Below, piece after piece: positions 43,533 to 55,110 of a stretch of 64,000 nucleotides of DNA. Source of the DNA: Cydia pomonella (taxonomy: Eukaryota > Arthropoda > Insecta > Lepidoptera > Tortricidae); contig NC_084708.1 of the NCBI RefSeq assembly GCF_033807575.1, positions 5,046,501-5,110,500 on the forward strand. The letters are read 5' to 3'. The notes beneath the pieces were generated by a model. The model had not been told where the DNA came from, searched no databases, and saw only the letters and a list, made by a program, of their open reading frames with translations. The first letter of the stretch is position 1; each line of letters opens with the position of its first letter. The translations under genes were made by a program, and so were the position numbers.

Positions 43533-44530
43533 TAATCCTCCTCAAGATAAAAACACATACATACACCTTTATAACAGCGATTAGACGTGCTAATACACAA
43601 TGGTACTTTTAAGTGTTTAAGCTTCTTTATTTGTTTAAAGATTATTTCCAATGCCAACTAGAAGATATAATAGTATCGGCCCAAAGTGTCGATGAGTTTA
43701 AGGATCAATTAGATTAGCACAATGCAAAGTCTACTCAACACTGAAAACTATTTTGATGACTCTGAATACAATACAGGCATTATCAGTTATTTCAACTGCC
43801 TGCCTGCTTTACAAATAATAATAAATAAAATACATTAAAAAAAATTAAAAAAAAATTGGTGAGATTTACTTAAACTCATATACCTAACATTTTTCCTTCT
43901 TTTGGCCTCAGAAGTGCGTGGTTAAAATCTTTCGGCTTCCTCGTGTTACACCACCGTGTATATCACATATCGCAGAGTATATTATTGCTAGTTATACTAT
44001 TTAGCTATGCATTAAAAACTTTCTGCAGTTGGTTAAAAAACCACCTCCATACATCACACATAATAATTTTTCCTCAGTACAACCCAGCGACGAAAGCGCC
44101 ATGTTTGCACACGATCCAAATAGAAATCAATTACCCGCCCCACTGATTCAATTAGTTTTACAAGTCTCTTCCTATGGCCCCTACGTTTTCTGTCTAGACG
44201 ATTCTCGTTAAATTTAGTAAACGTAATAACAAATAACCTAAGTCATTTCGGTCAAGTTTAACCTCAAATCCCAATCCCTTTGCGCCTACTCTAAGTAGAG
44301 TTACTCTACCTTCGCCTGCAATAATATGTTACTCTTCGGAGGCCACAATATGTGACACGCTCTTATGGCTCTACGAATAAGTTCGTGTCAGATATTTTGG
44401 CGGCCTTCGTTGTGTAACATATTCTTGCAGGTGACTGTATAAATATAGTGTAAGCGTCCATACCCTTACTTATTAAATAATAAGTAGGTACACCTAGTTA
44501 TTAAGTGTTCACAAAGCTCGCACTTACTAC
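43533..44530. other. mostly non-coding; fragment of TA-flanked element
   Basis: At 43893-43957, CCTTCTTTTGGCCTCAGAAG then GGTTAAAATCTTTCGGCTTC and CTCGTGTTACACC match the right end of the element at 20017-20647. The rest shows nothing recognisable. Confidence 0.5.
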
Positions 44531-44531
44531 A

Positions 44532-44884
44532 TACCGGGTGTTTCCTGTAACAGGAGCAATAAATTAAACTGTAACTGTATTCCTCAAACTCACCAACATT
44601 TGTTCAGCAACTTTTAAAAATAACTTATGTTTTAATTATTATTAGTTTTATTACACATTGAAGTTAATTCTAAGACGCAATGTATTGCGAATTTTGTTAC
44701 GTTTAAAGCGTGACAAGCAATGACAAACATACTGATGTCAGCGTACATTGGAAATTAATTTGTATGAAAAAGATAAAATCAAAAGATTTCATAATTTTTA
44801 AAAGTTGGTAATCAAAAGTTATATCGTTTTAGGAGTACAATATATGGTTTAATTATTTGCTCGTGTTACAGGAAACATCCGGTA
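44532..44884. mobile_element. MITE with CCGGGTGTTTCCTGTAAC ends
   Basis: The left end ACCGGGTGTTTCCTGTAACA is mirrored by the right end TGTTACAGGAAACATCCGGT, with TA on both outer sides. It is about 350 bp, AT-rich and non-coding. I recognise it as a common lepidopteran family; the TA flanks suggest a Tc1/mariner-type mechanism. Confidence 0.8.
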
Positions 44885-45086
44885 TATGATTGTAATAATA
44901 GGTTATGTATTTTATAAATACAAGTAGTAGTTAACAGTACATCAATGTAATTCAATATATGAGTAATGAAAACTATGAAATGAATTTGATGTTTTTTCCA
45001 AGCTTTAAAATCTCTTCATATTTTCATTTATCTGCACACTCTACCACTGGCATTGCCAGTGTCATTTTATGTACCTAATAGTATTT

Positions 45087-45360
45087 AAAAAACCGGCCAT
45101 GTGCACGTCGGGCTCGCGCACGAAGGGTTCCGTACCGTACCATAACGGCAAAAAAATCACGTTTGTTGTGTGAGAGCTCCCTTAAATATTTATTATATTC
45201 TGATTATTAGTATTTGTTGTTATAGCGGCAACAGAAATACCTACATCATGTGTGAAATTTTCAACCGTCTAACAATCACGGTTCATGAGATACAGCCTGG
45301 TGACAGACGGACGGACAGCGGAGTCTCAGTAATAGGATCCCGTTTTACCCTTATAGGGAC
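45087..45360 (+). repeat. dispersed repeat (AAAACCGGCCATGTGCACGT)
   Basis: Starts AAAAACCGGCCATGTGCACG, then GGGCTCGCGCACGAAGGGTT, passes through CACGGTTCATGAGATACAGC and GACAGACGGACGGACAGCGG, and ends AGGATCCCGTTTTACCC. Same family as 3736-3895 (-). Related segments at 51450-51600 and 53510-53600 share the CAGACAGACGGAC and GGTTCCGT pieces. Confidence 0.65.
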
Positions 45361-45735
45361 ATTCTTAAACAAATTGACTAAGTCCCACGGTAAGCTCAAG
45401 AAGACGTTATATGGGTACTCAGTCAACGATACATATATAATATACAAATGCTTAAATACATAGAAAACATCCATGACTCAGGAACAAAATTAAATATCTG
45501 TGCTCATCACATAAATTCGCACAATTCACACGGGATTCGAAACTCAGAGTGCCTACCGCGAACCACGTTCGACGTGTTACCTCGGGATGTCACACTTAAT
45601 ACGTACGAATTTACAAGAGCGACAGAGAGCCAACACGTCGAACGTGGTTCGCGGTAGGCCCGCAGGACCGTCGGTTTTATAGGCAGGGTCAGTGTCACTA
45701 CCCAGCTACCTACTAGGCCAGAACGGTCGTCAACC
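45340..45735 (-). mobile_element. tRNA-derived SINE split by a MITE
   Basis: Reverse-orientation SINE of the 39840 family. The tail is at about 45360-45440 (TTGACTAAGTCCCACGGTAA) and the body at 45455-45545. The head is at 45661-45735 (GGTTTTATAGGCAGGGTCAG, then CTACTAGGCCAGAACGGTCG). The foldback at 45549-45660 interrupts it between body and head. Confidence 0.8.
45549..45660. mobile_element. foldback MITE nested in SINE
   Basis: The left arm GCCTACCGCGAACCACGTTC, then GACGTGTT, pairs with the right arm AACACGTCGAACGTGGTTCG, then CGGTAGGC. The pairing is near perfect over about 28 bp. Its ends resemble the element at 8993-9117. Non-coding. Confidence 0.85.
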
Positions 45736-45739
45736 CTTT

Positions 45740-46569
45740 GGGTACCCTAATAAGAGCGCCATCTGTCTTCTCATTGTACGACTAAACAACGGTTCATAAA
45801 TACATTTATAACGCCACCTCGTGGACACTAGAATGACTAGTGAGATACACATGGGGCGACCAACTAATTACTAATAAGAATGTTTATTAAAGGTTCCTCA
45901 AAATTCCGCTACTGCCCAATAGACAGCGCTGTAATTAAATTTATATTCCATGACATAGAAAAGCGTCTAAAAAACAAATTTCAAATAATTATTACTAACA
46001 ATAAAACCACAGTAGGAGATTAACAATTATGTAATTGCGCCATACAAACTACCACTAAACAAAATAAAAGCAAAAAAATAAGTAACATCCTTAAACATAA
46101 TTGTATAACCTTTTACATATTGCAACATTACATTATAATGTCCAAAGGTCTAAGACATGAGTTCTGTTGTCACCTAGATCTATAGTAATCACTGATTTAT
46201 AATAACTAACATACAAATATTATTTTTAAAATTTGAAATTGATACACAACATAAAAAAAAGTACGTATAAAATGCTAAACGCATACATATTCATTTCTGT
46301 TCATGCTATCCTTCTGTGCCATAAAAGAAATTCCACCAAGGTATTTCAACAGTATTGCAAAAGGGTAACACATAACAGAAACCACAATTGATTTTATTTC
46401 GTATGCATTGCAGTTAATATAGTAATTATAAATCAGTGTTTTACAGTTTTACACATAGAATGAAATCAATCATGTATACAGGTAAGCCAGTAACTATTTT
46501 CCCAAGAGTTGTTAGTAGTCATGTCTTTAAGAGCAGGCAGCCTTCTGTGGACGCCTCACCACTTATAGT
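45740..46569. other. non-coding; probable 3' UTR of ATPIF1 near right end
   Basis: AT-rich. The part just below 46570 should be the 3' UTR of the minus-strand ATPIF1 gene. Several TTTATT words on the plus strand (AATAAA on the minus) could be poly(A) signals, but none stands out. Confidence 0.35.
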
Positions 46570-48833
46570 TTATTCTTTAACCTCGGCCATCTGCTCCTTG
46601 TGACGGCGGATGGCATCCTCGTGCCGCTTGATCTGCTCCTGGTGGAACGCAATCTCCTTGTTCAAGTGCCCTTTCAGGTTCGCGAGTTGCTCCTTTTGCT
46701 GGAAATAAGTCATTGCAAAATTAGTTGAGAGAATATTTTGTATTGGGAATAGGAAGGTATAAATTTACAAAGATAAAGATAGTTTCTTTTTCAAGTAGGC
46801 ATATTACAATGCGCTTATGAACGTGAAATAAAGCTACGCTGGCTCTAACCTAAATTGTAGGAGAAAACCCTCTTAAATTCATCATCTTTTCAAAACATTA
46901 CATCTTATAAATAACATGCATTAAAAAAAAACATACAGCAGGTACTTTCTTATAGAAATTTGATGCACTAGATTGCTAATGCAGGACGTTATCATTGGCA
47001 AACATCCCTAGCCATGATATAATCATTAATCACTCATTTTGTAGTATGCTCGCTAAATGAGTTTTTGCTTATACATCCTAAGTACAATTTGTTTATAGTA
47101 ATACATTTCAGGATTGGCACGAAAAAAGCTACTGTGGGATGATGGAAGAGAAGCATACACAATTGTTTTTGAGTTATGAACATTTTAAGTCTTTAACAAA
47201 TTCATTCCGGTGTGGGCTAGAAACAAACTTGTATGACAGTGACCGCATATATGCGTTGCTGGCAGTGAATTGTTTCATCATACCAAATACCTTATAAGTC
47301 AATATGGATATAAGATTTATATTGTGCTTACTGATTTGACAGTTTGTTAATGGCAATGTTTCTCTAGATTTCAATTTCATGGGGATAAAAACTGAAATTT
47401 GGGTTATCATATATGGTCCATCATATACCTACTGCTGACTATAGTAAGATTGCAACATGTTATTATAGCAATGTTAGGTTTTTCTTGACTAGATGAACAC
47501 CAACACAAATATCAAACACTTTCAAGAGACTTCTAATAAGAATAAGCTTAATTAAACGAAACTTGCTAACTACCTTCTTGTAGAAGTATTCATCCTCCCG
47601 AGCAGCCTCCATCTTGCCGAAGGCGCCACCAGCTTCACGGATGGCACCACCACCACCACCACCCTTGCCGGCACCAGATCCGGGTTCTCCAGAGTACATT
47701 CTAGAATACATAAATGGTTATCCATAATTTTATTAGTGATTGGTGAGAATGATGCTTTTCTTTGTGTCATTTGACATTTAGATACTTTATATATCTCTTA
47801 AGTAATTATAATATTTCATGAGGCAGGTCGGATAGTCGGAACGCACAAACCAGCCAGTGTAGACGGGCCTCTGTGTGGACCTGCCTATTGAATTGTATTT
47901 TATAATTTTTATATATATACTATGTAAAATGCATCTTAATATGTAAAAGTGCCTTGGAGGTCTATTTGTTAAATGTTACAGTATAAATTTAGGATTGTAC
48001 TACTGGCCACCAGAAAGTAATTTTTTTATATTTATTCATAAATGCAAGGCCTATGAGAGTTGAGTGGCCAAATAGCATGTCTTGCAAGTGTGCGGATTGA
48101 GCCTTCTTGATAATCGAAAATTCTTCTTGCAACAGATGCAACAGACAACAAATAATAACTGTGTTTGATTGCATAAAAATGAACACTAATTTCATTATGC
48201 ACAGCCAACTAGATACTTAAAGAAAATTATTCTATTCTTTTGTTTAAGAGTCATTGGATTCAATTATCAATTATTCCCAATAATAATCAGCACCAAAATG
48301 AAAGTAATAAATAATTGATATCACTTGGCACACACCTGTGGAAGTCGTAAACTGACTGCGTATGCCAACAAAAAATAATGTCAATTGAATGGAGTCCAAG
48401 TTGGCAAGACTGATTGATTGATTGGCTTCCTTGAAAGTGTTTACTGTTTACAGACACTAGCAAGTATGATTGAGTAGATGGATAATCTGGGGCTGCAGTG
48501 GCCGCACTAACAGAAATAAACAACAAAACTTTCTCAACACCTGACCTTTCAGAGACAACGACAAAGTACTGAGGTTATTTTTATAGCTGACAAAGATGGC
48601 AAACAAATAAATGATGTCATTGACTCGTAATCAACATGTATAAAACAGTTCGTCCGATTTTCAGAAATATTTATAGTAAAGTAGGGCTATAACCGAGCAT
48701 ATTGGTACGGAATGGGCATGTTTTAATTTGTTGATGGACGATTGCGTAACCTGCCGCACCGGCATGAAAAAACTTACCTTACTCTTAAGATGGCTGGCAG
48801 AATAGAAGTTCTGGTTTTAGCAACGAAGCTCAT
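46570..48833 (-). CDS. ATPIF1: mitochondrial ATP synthase inhibitor IF1
   Basis: Encodes IF1, a small matrix protein that blocks F1Fo-ATP synthase from hydrolysing ATP when the proton gradient fails. Exons on the minus strand: 48833-48778 (18 codons plus two bases), 47700-47574 (42 codons after one base) and 46698-46570 (42 codons plus stop), 103 residues in all. Donors are GTAAGTT and GTAGTTA; acceptors are TATTCTAG and TTTCCAG. All phases join. Residues 1 to about 22 look like a mitochondrial presequence (basic/hydroxylated, no acid). Residues 32-37 are a six-glycine run. The inhibitory segment (GAIREAGGAFGKMEAAREDE, residues 37-56) matches the family's most conserved part. The rest is a His/Lys/Gln-rich helix (KEQLANLKGHLNKEIAFHQE), the dimerising coiled coil. 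The SANT gene lies just upstream on the same strand. Confidence 0.95.
46699..47573 (-). other. ATPIF1 intron 2 with short repeat fragment
   Basis: GT-AG intron between exons 2 and 3. At 46791-46850 it holds the short dispersed repeat shared with 10042-10100. The frames here are chance. Confidence 0.8.
47701..48777 (-). other. ATPIF1 intron 1
   Basis: GT-AG intron between the presequence exon and exon 2. At 47821-47885 a short stretch begins GAGGCAGGTC and ends GACCTGCCT, a small foldback. Other frames (47989-48195, 48287-48526) are not supported. Confidence 0.8.
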
Positions 48834-49218
48834 GATTAATTAGAAAATATAAATCGAAAAAAATGCAAAATATAAACGCTTTTTCAGTATTCTTAGACTA
48901 CAAGTGCAAGTGTGCAAAAATGACAGCTTGACTGACAGTTATTTGATCATAGAGTACATACCAATACCATAGACAATAAACGACAGTGTTGCTGCAACAC
49001 TGTTGCATGAACACGATTTACGAATCAACACACATTACACATTACGTTAAGAAACAAAAACTTAATTATAACGCGGCAAATTTTTTATTATCAATCATTA
49101 CAATATATAGGTATTTTTTTTAAATAAATATCACCTTATCACTTCACTTGCACAGGGAAGTAACTACATTTTACGCGCCAATATACAAATTCTAAAGTAT
49201 CTATACAAAATTGATAAC
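48834..49218 (-). promoter_or_regulatory. ATPIF1 5' UTR/promoter, SANT-gene 3' UTR
   Basis: This 385-bp gap separates two genes transcribed in the same direction. It must hold the start of ATPIF1 transcription and the end of the SANT gene. A compact palindrome, CAGTGTTGCTGCAACACTG (48984-49002, 9-bp arms, one-base centre), is the only conspicuous element. No TATA box is obvious. Confidence 0.5.
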
Positions 49219-50643
49219 TTACAACATTTCTTGTTTCTTGACCCACAAAACATGTTTTAGTCTTTGCTCAGCAGTAATTTTATTCAGTTCTGCCGTCTCT
49301 CTCATTGCTCTGACCACTTGTCTTTCTTCTTTCAGTGACTCTATCTTAAGAGCTTTTTCCTCCGCTGTGTATCTGAAAGCATAAAAATAAGGAAATAATT
49401 ATTTTAATAAAAGAAAATTATTAATTCATAAATATAATTATTTCTATTAAAATCCTTACTTGAAATATTCTTTATAGTCTCTATCGAGATTAAGAAATGT
49501 TAAATCTTGCATTGAAACATCAGTCATAGAAGCTGTGTCTTTTACTTCAATCTGTTTTTCTTCATTACAAATTCTAGATTCATCTATTACCAGTTCATTG
49601 AGGTCATTGTTATCTGAGCTAGAGGAACCGGTGACTTCAAATTGATTTAAGGAATTTAAGTTGTTTTCATTGATCACTTGAACATCCATATCGGTAGAGC
49701 TGTTGTTAAAGTTAATGCATTCTGGTTGCATATTTTCCCTGAAATTGAAAATAATATAGTTATTAATTAATGTTACTATAAAAACTTTATAGATATACAT
49801 AATTATTTAGATGTAGGTTGAATTATATTAGACTTTTTAGTAAAATAAAAAAGTTCAACCTACTGTATCGTCCAAAGTGTCATTTTAAAATATTCCTGTT
49901 TATGTAGTGTATAAAAAAAGGCTCATTAAGTTGGTGTTTTGACATAAATAATTTATAGTTCATTGCTTACCTATTACTAAACTTTAAGAAGCTACTTATA
50001 TACATTAATAGATATTAAGAAAAGTTATGTTACCTGTGAAACAATTTAGGTAATATTCAGATTCAGACATAAGAACATGAATAGTAGGTATAGGCTAAAG
50101 ATACTGTTAACAATGGCTAGGTACTTACTCCTCAATGCGTTCAGCCTTTATTTCCACATCAGTGGTAAGTGTACTATCATTGTCACTCACATTTTTCAAA
50201 ACACCATCTTTCAATAACTCTAGAATTTCACACACTTCCAAAGACAGCTTCGTGTACTTGTGTAATTCAGGTCCATTTAATGCGATTTCTTCGCGGGCGA
50301 TTCTTTTCATGTTTTGCCATTGTGTCTTAACTTTCTTTGTAGAACTGCCTATGAACTTATCTCCAAATTTAATTGTAAGTTCGCGGAGTATCGCGTTCCA
50401 AGCCACATCCTTTTCTTCTGAATAATTAGGTCCATTGTTACTCTTCGTTACGACCACTTCTTTTCGTTCTCTAATTAATTCAAGCAAATGTTGTTTTTCC
50501 TGAAGCGACCAATTTGGGGTTCTTGACCGACGATTAGTAATTTTTCCCATTTTTCTTGTTATCTCACGCGGATCGTGGTTGATTTTTTGCAACGTTTTAT
50601 TACAAACGATGCACTCAACGTCCAATACAATAGGTTTCCACAT
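49219..50643 (-). CDS. Myb/SANT-like DNA-binding domain protein
   Basis: Probable nuclear DNA-binding regulator of the MSANTD/zeste-like type. Exons: 50643-50129, 49738-49460 and 49372-49219, with junctions GA|G and AA|A. Donors are GTAAGT and GTAAGG; acceptors are AATTTCAG and GCTTTCAG. The protein has 315 residues. Residues 11-14 form a CxxC pair of unknown meaning. Residues about 44-120 are the Myb/SANT-like (Myb_DNA-bind_5 type) trihelix, with tryptophans at 45, 82 and 109 (NWSLQEKQHLLELIRERKE; KVKTQWQNMKRIAREE). Residues about 150-264 are acidic and Ser/Asn-rich, probably disordered. Residues 266-315 are a charged helix likely to form a coiled coil (IESLKEERQVVRAMRETAEL). The ATG at 50643 is the first in frame. 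Domain assignment is firm; the specific orthologue is not. Confidence 0.88.
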
Positions 50644-51440
50644 TTAAAAAACAAATGAGTGAAAAAAGTTGAATACTTTGACAAGCGACGGACAGGAACG
50701 CCGCTAATTGACTACTGTTTAAAAACCTACTTTTAGCATTTTATAAAAGGTTCCATCGACGAAATAATTGAAAATAAATATTTTCAATGGGGCAATGGAC
50801 GACAATGATTTGATATCTACAATACTAATTTAATAAGTGCTATAAAAAAGGTGGTTGACTGAAATTAAACTTCCGTTCGAACTGGCAGCTTGTTTGGCGG
50901 GAATATTAACGATAAGTATTAGAATTTTTGGATATTCAATATTTGGCTAGCTTCATTTTTCAGTTAATAATTTTAATCTTAATTTATTTAGAATAGACAG
51001 TACTACTGATCTTACAAAATGAAATTAATTAATTAGTGGTTTATAATAAAATGTACAACCGATGGGATGGACTAGGTACTTTTCCGTGTAGGTAATGATT
51101 CTTATGCTAGGTAGGTGCTAAAGTGCTTAATAATAATGACATGCACCAAGCATATTATTTGCTACTGGAATTAGTTACTAGGAGTGTCATAATGAAGAGG
51201 AAAGGGGACGGCCGCTTCTCCATACAAACGTAGTCCCCATTTTCCTGTCTCGATATAGACATTATAAAAAATATTTTTTCATAATTTGATGTATTTTAAA
51301 ACAGATTTCATACAAATTTTTAAAAGCTCACATCAAATTGTGTCAAAATATTTTTTATATATTTATGTTATTGTATATTTATGTATTTTGCTTTCTTTCT
51401 TATTCTGTATTTTTTTTTCTTGTTTTCCAGCGATTCCAGC
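50644..51440. other. SANT-gene upstream region, no other gene
   Basis: The first ~100 bp should hold the promoter and 5' UTR of the SANT gene. At 51200-51245, TCTCCATACAAACGTAGTCC then CCATTTTCCTGTCTC belongs to a short dispersed repeat also seen at 53970-54015 and, inverted, at 54450-54500. Confidence 0.45.
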
Positions 51441-51449
51441 GATATGCAT

Positions 51450-51605
51450 AATGGAGGGTTCCGTATAGCTTGGGAGCGGGGGGGAAATAGTGTCCGAGTG
51501 GTTGTGACAAACGCGCCGCCCAGACAGACAGACGGACATAACGAAACTAAAAGGGTTCCGTTTTTGCCATTTTGGCTACGGAACCCTAATAACAAGCTTG
51601 CCACT
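51450..51605 (+). repeat. dispersed repeat (GGTTCCGTTTTTGCCATTTT)
   Basis: Contains GGAGGGTTCCGTATAGC, then CGCCCAGACAGACAGACGG, then AAAGGGTTCCGTTTTTGCCA and GGCTACGGAACCCTAA. It is a dispersed repeat of the same general type as 45087-45360. The open frames on both strands here are by-products. Confidence 0.55.
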
Positions 51606-52296
51606 TAGCAAGCCAACTTTGTCAGTAGAAAAAGGCTCTAAGTCTGGAGGCACGGAAGTGCCCCCGCCAAGACGAGCCAAGCAAAGCGCAAGTGCATTAT
51701 TAACTACCTTTTCTCGAAGCGCTTCGTCGTTTTTTTTGAACCCTCATAACTTGGGTTTGGATTATACCAGGTAAACAAAATTGTCGGGATATGATGTCAA
51801 TAGTGGACTTATTAAACATAAAAAAAATAAACGTAAATTCGTGTAGTTTAGATTTGATTAATATCAAAAAAACTTATATCGTCACTTAGGTACTCACTGG
51901 TGATCAAAATTCAGGGTACTTCCTGAAGTCCTAGAAAGCTGGAATTTGTTATGTAAGCACTATAGTTCGTTTTTTTAGCATTAGAAAGAAGTTAAGCGAT
52001 TTTGACGTGTCTTTTTATTAAAAAACACTTATGGAAAATAAATCACGGCAAATATGTAACAATTATAAATAATATATGATCATTTACATTATTTTGCTTT
52101 CATAAATAATAGTTATTGATTTTTAAAAAGCGTTTTGCAATAAAAAGATATGTCAAGATTGTTTACCCCTTTTCTAATGCAAAAAGAAACGAACTATTTA
52201 TTGCGTACACTAGTTGCGCTAGTTGTTTTTTTGTGTTTACTAAAACACTGATATAGGAACTACTTGTTATTAACTACACCCCCCGTTCTTTTTATA
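51606..52296. other. non-coding stretch, nothing recognised
   Basis: AT-rich, no supportable gene. Confidence 0.45.
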
Positions 52297-52715
52297 TTTT
52301 CATGTAAAATTTTGCCAAGACGAGACCATATGGTCTCTCGTCTCTCGCACTATCAAAAAGTTATCAGATCTCATGTAACTTGGCTCGCTTCTAACTCTAC
52401 ACACCCTCTACAAGGCCTAACCTCACGAACTCTACATCTTAGTCAAAATATTTTTAAAAAAAATATGTTCCTTGGCCGTTTCGCTACCGACCGTTACAAT
52501 GGGAGCCAGGGTGAATTTTTTTTTTCACTGATTGTTACTTTTCTGTACAATATTGTTGTACTAACGAAACGGTCACGCCACATATTTTAGCAATGGTGTA
52601 GAGTTTGAGAGTTAGAACGTGTAGAGTTAATAGAAGCTTGCATCTACATGTTATCTGATAACTTTTTGATAATATGAGCAATATAAACTCATCTTGGCAA
52701 CATTTTACATGAAAA
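52297..52715. mobile_element. long foldback MITE (CATGTAAAATTTTGCCAAGA ends)
   Basis: The left end TTTTCATGTAAAATTTTGCC, then AAGACGAG, pairs with the right end CTCATCTTGGCAACATTTTA, then CATGAAAA. Further inward, AACTCTACAC pairs with GTGTAGAGTT and ACTATCAAAAAGTTATCAGA with TCTGATAACTTTTTGATAAT-type sequence. It is about 420 bp. The 108-codon plus frame inside has no transposase feature. Confidence 0.7.
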
Positions 52716-53810
52716 TGTTTTTGGTGGGATTCAATATTTCTATGGGAGATCGACGATTTCGTCCTTTTGCGTCTATATTATTTAGCCGCATTGTTCTACC
52801 GACAAATTGGCTTGCCAAACTATAGTTGGATGCAGTTACGACTTACACTAATTTAAATATTTGCTGATGCATAAAGGCTTTGATTAAATATTTTGTGTCA
52901 TACTCAGATAACGCTGTCCACGTGCTGCATGGTACTGATTGTGTATCCTATTCTAATTTTAAACTGTTTTAAAAATTCAAACAATAAGTACGTCAAATAA
53001 TCTGATAAGATTACAATTGGGTACTTGACACATATTGAATATTATAACAAAATTTAGTTAAATGGATAGAAAATGAGCCATCCATTATAAAAAAAACTGG
53101 AATTTAAAAAATTATATTGAGATTATAAAAAAATACAAGTCTCAAAAAAAAGTTTTTTTTTGCTTTCAAAAATAGAAAAGAAAATGGTATATCCCTTACA
53201 TTTTATTGAAAAAAAAATTGTATGACAACTATACACATAAAAGCAATATTTCCTTGATCTTCCATACATTTAGGACAGATTTATATGATGTGACGTCACA
53301 TCACTTTATCATTTTGTTAGAGGCGTTTCAATCGTCGACTGCGAGCGTCAGACTTTAACTCTCATTTCTGACCTTTGTGTTGCTTAAATGCCATGCGTCC
53401 TATATAGACATTTGATCGTCAGGAAAATCAAGATCCTTTGACATTATTTACAAAAAACAGACAAGTAGCCAATTTAGTCTTAGTTTAAGTTTTTAGGATT
53501 ACAGACCAAAAAAGTACAAAAGGAACCCTTATGGTGCGACTCTGTCCGTCCGTCTGTCAGTCTGTCTGTCAGTCTGTCTATCATTCTGTCTGTCACATTG
53601 CTATATTTAGCAACTCGACAACTACTTAAGCTATTAATTTGAAATTCGGAATAGTTATGAACAACGCTAACCCAGACACATTGAAAGTGTTATTTTTTAA
53701 ATTTAATTTTTTAACTATGGAAAATGCCCAATATAAAGAAGACAAAATTTCAAAGTTTATTTACTACGTCAAGTGGGGTATCGTTTGAAAGAGCTAAGAT
53801 TGAACATTCC
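52716..53810. other. non-coding; CTGTCTGT-rich repeat piece at 53510-53600
   Basis: At 53510-53600, GGAACCCTTATGGTGCGACT is followed by repeated GTCTGTC units, a fragment of the family described at 45087-45360. The rest is AT-rich. Confidence 0.45.
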
Positions 53811-53814
53811 GTAA

Positions 53815-53960
53815 CAATTTTTTTAATGATATAGGAGGTAAACTAGCCGACGAATCGCCCAGATGGTAAGCAATTACTGTTGCCCATGGACACCTGCCTG
53901 CAAGTCCGGTAAGAGTTGTAACACCAGAGAGGTTGCTAGTGCGTTTAAAACGAAAAGTGG
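53815..53960 (-). repeat. diverged LINE/SINE 3' tail
   Basis: The plus strand reads AGATGGTAAGCAATTACTGT, then TGCCCATGGACACCTGC and AACACCAGAGAGGTTGCTAG. It is a diverged relative of the LINE-derived tails at 865-1230 and 1942-2690. A plus-strand relative is at 63310-63400. Confidence 0.55.
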
Positions 53961-54564
53961 AGGACCCGTGCGAAATCACCTTTTCATACAAACATAGTCC
54001 CCATTTTCCTCTCTGGATTATTAAACAATTACACATTCACAGCTATAATAAAACGTAAGCTATCTGAGCAAAGCATTAGTGTTAGTATGACATTACCCAT
54101 GTAAATGTTATAAACACCGAGTTGTTAGTTTATAATGAGCGCCTATAGCTCACTAAACTGTATTAATTTATTGTTATTACTATCTAGGATGAAAATGTAC
54201 ACTACATTAAGTAATTACATTGTAATAAATTATGTTAAATAAAGAACTCATAAAAAAATCAGCTATGCTACGTTGGATTTTTTTAGAATTTTTAAGTAAG
54301 TACATATTACAAGAGTTACAAGCATTTAATTTTTTTATGAAATCTGTTTTTCGCTCCTAATTTTACAATAATCAAAAAAAGTCAAACGTAGGGGCATAGC
54401 TATAGTTAATATACATCAAATTATGTAAAAATATTTTCCATAACGTCAATATCCAGAGAGGAAAATGGGGACTACATTTGTATGGAGAAACAGCCACCCC
54501 CTTTTCTTTAATATAGGAGTATGCTGTTGTACCTAGTAAATTGCAACCCCTGCACCCTTTTATA

Positions 54565-55110
54565 TTAAATAAATAAATAATAAATAAAAGAGCTTTATTT
54601 TTACCACACATACTTTATACAAAATAAATATAGAGATTAAAATTAAATAATTTAACTTAAAATTTGACTTAAAAAATATGTGGGCCCCTTTCGGGTAAAA
54701 GCCTCCCCCAAGCTATTCCACTTCTCTCTATCTTGGGCTGTCTCTAGCCATTTTGGACCCGCTGTTGCTACTAATTCGTCAGACCATCTGCCACATGGTC
54801 GACCTCTGCCTCTTGAGCCCTGTGGCCCAGGCCATTTTACGATTCTTATGGTCCATCTGTCGTCTCTATATCTGGCCACGTGTCCTGCCCATTTCCACTT
54901 TCTCTCGAGTGAGAATGTTAAGGCGTCTCTAATTTTAGTTTTTCTTCGGATATCATCATTCCTTACTCTATCCTTTAATTTTAAGCCTAGTAGGCTTCTC
55001 TCCATTCGCTTCTGCGTTATTTGTATTTTTTGCCTGGTTGTGTAATCGAACGTCCAAGTTTGACAACCATAGGTGAGGCATGGTAGTATTTCCGAATCCA
55101 TCACTATTTT
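54565..55110 (-). mobile_element. non-LTR retrotransposon C-terminal relic (RTE-like)
   Basis: The minus frame of 150 codons begins SEILPCLTYGCQTWTFDY, continues RMERSLLGLKLKDRVRND and KWKWAGHVARYRDDRW, then GRGRPCGRWSDELVATAGPK and DREKWNSLGEAFT, and stops. This is the typical C-terminal region after the RT domain in RTE-like and related LINEs. The 3' UTR extends to about 54565 and ends in an (ATTT)n-type tail. The ORF part is intact, so the insertion may be fairly recent, but the copy is strongly 5'-truncated. Confidence 0.85.

Noticed and set aside
52264..52590. 108-codon plus-strand open frame
   Set aside because: It is contained in the long foldback element at 52297-52715 and shows no transposase feature.
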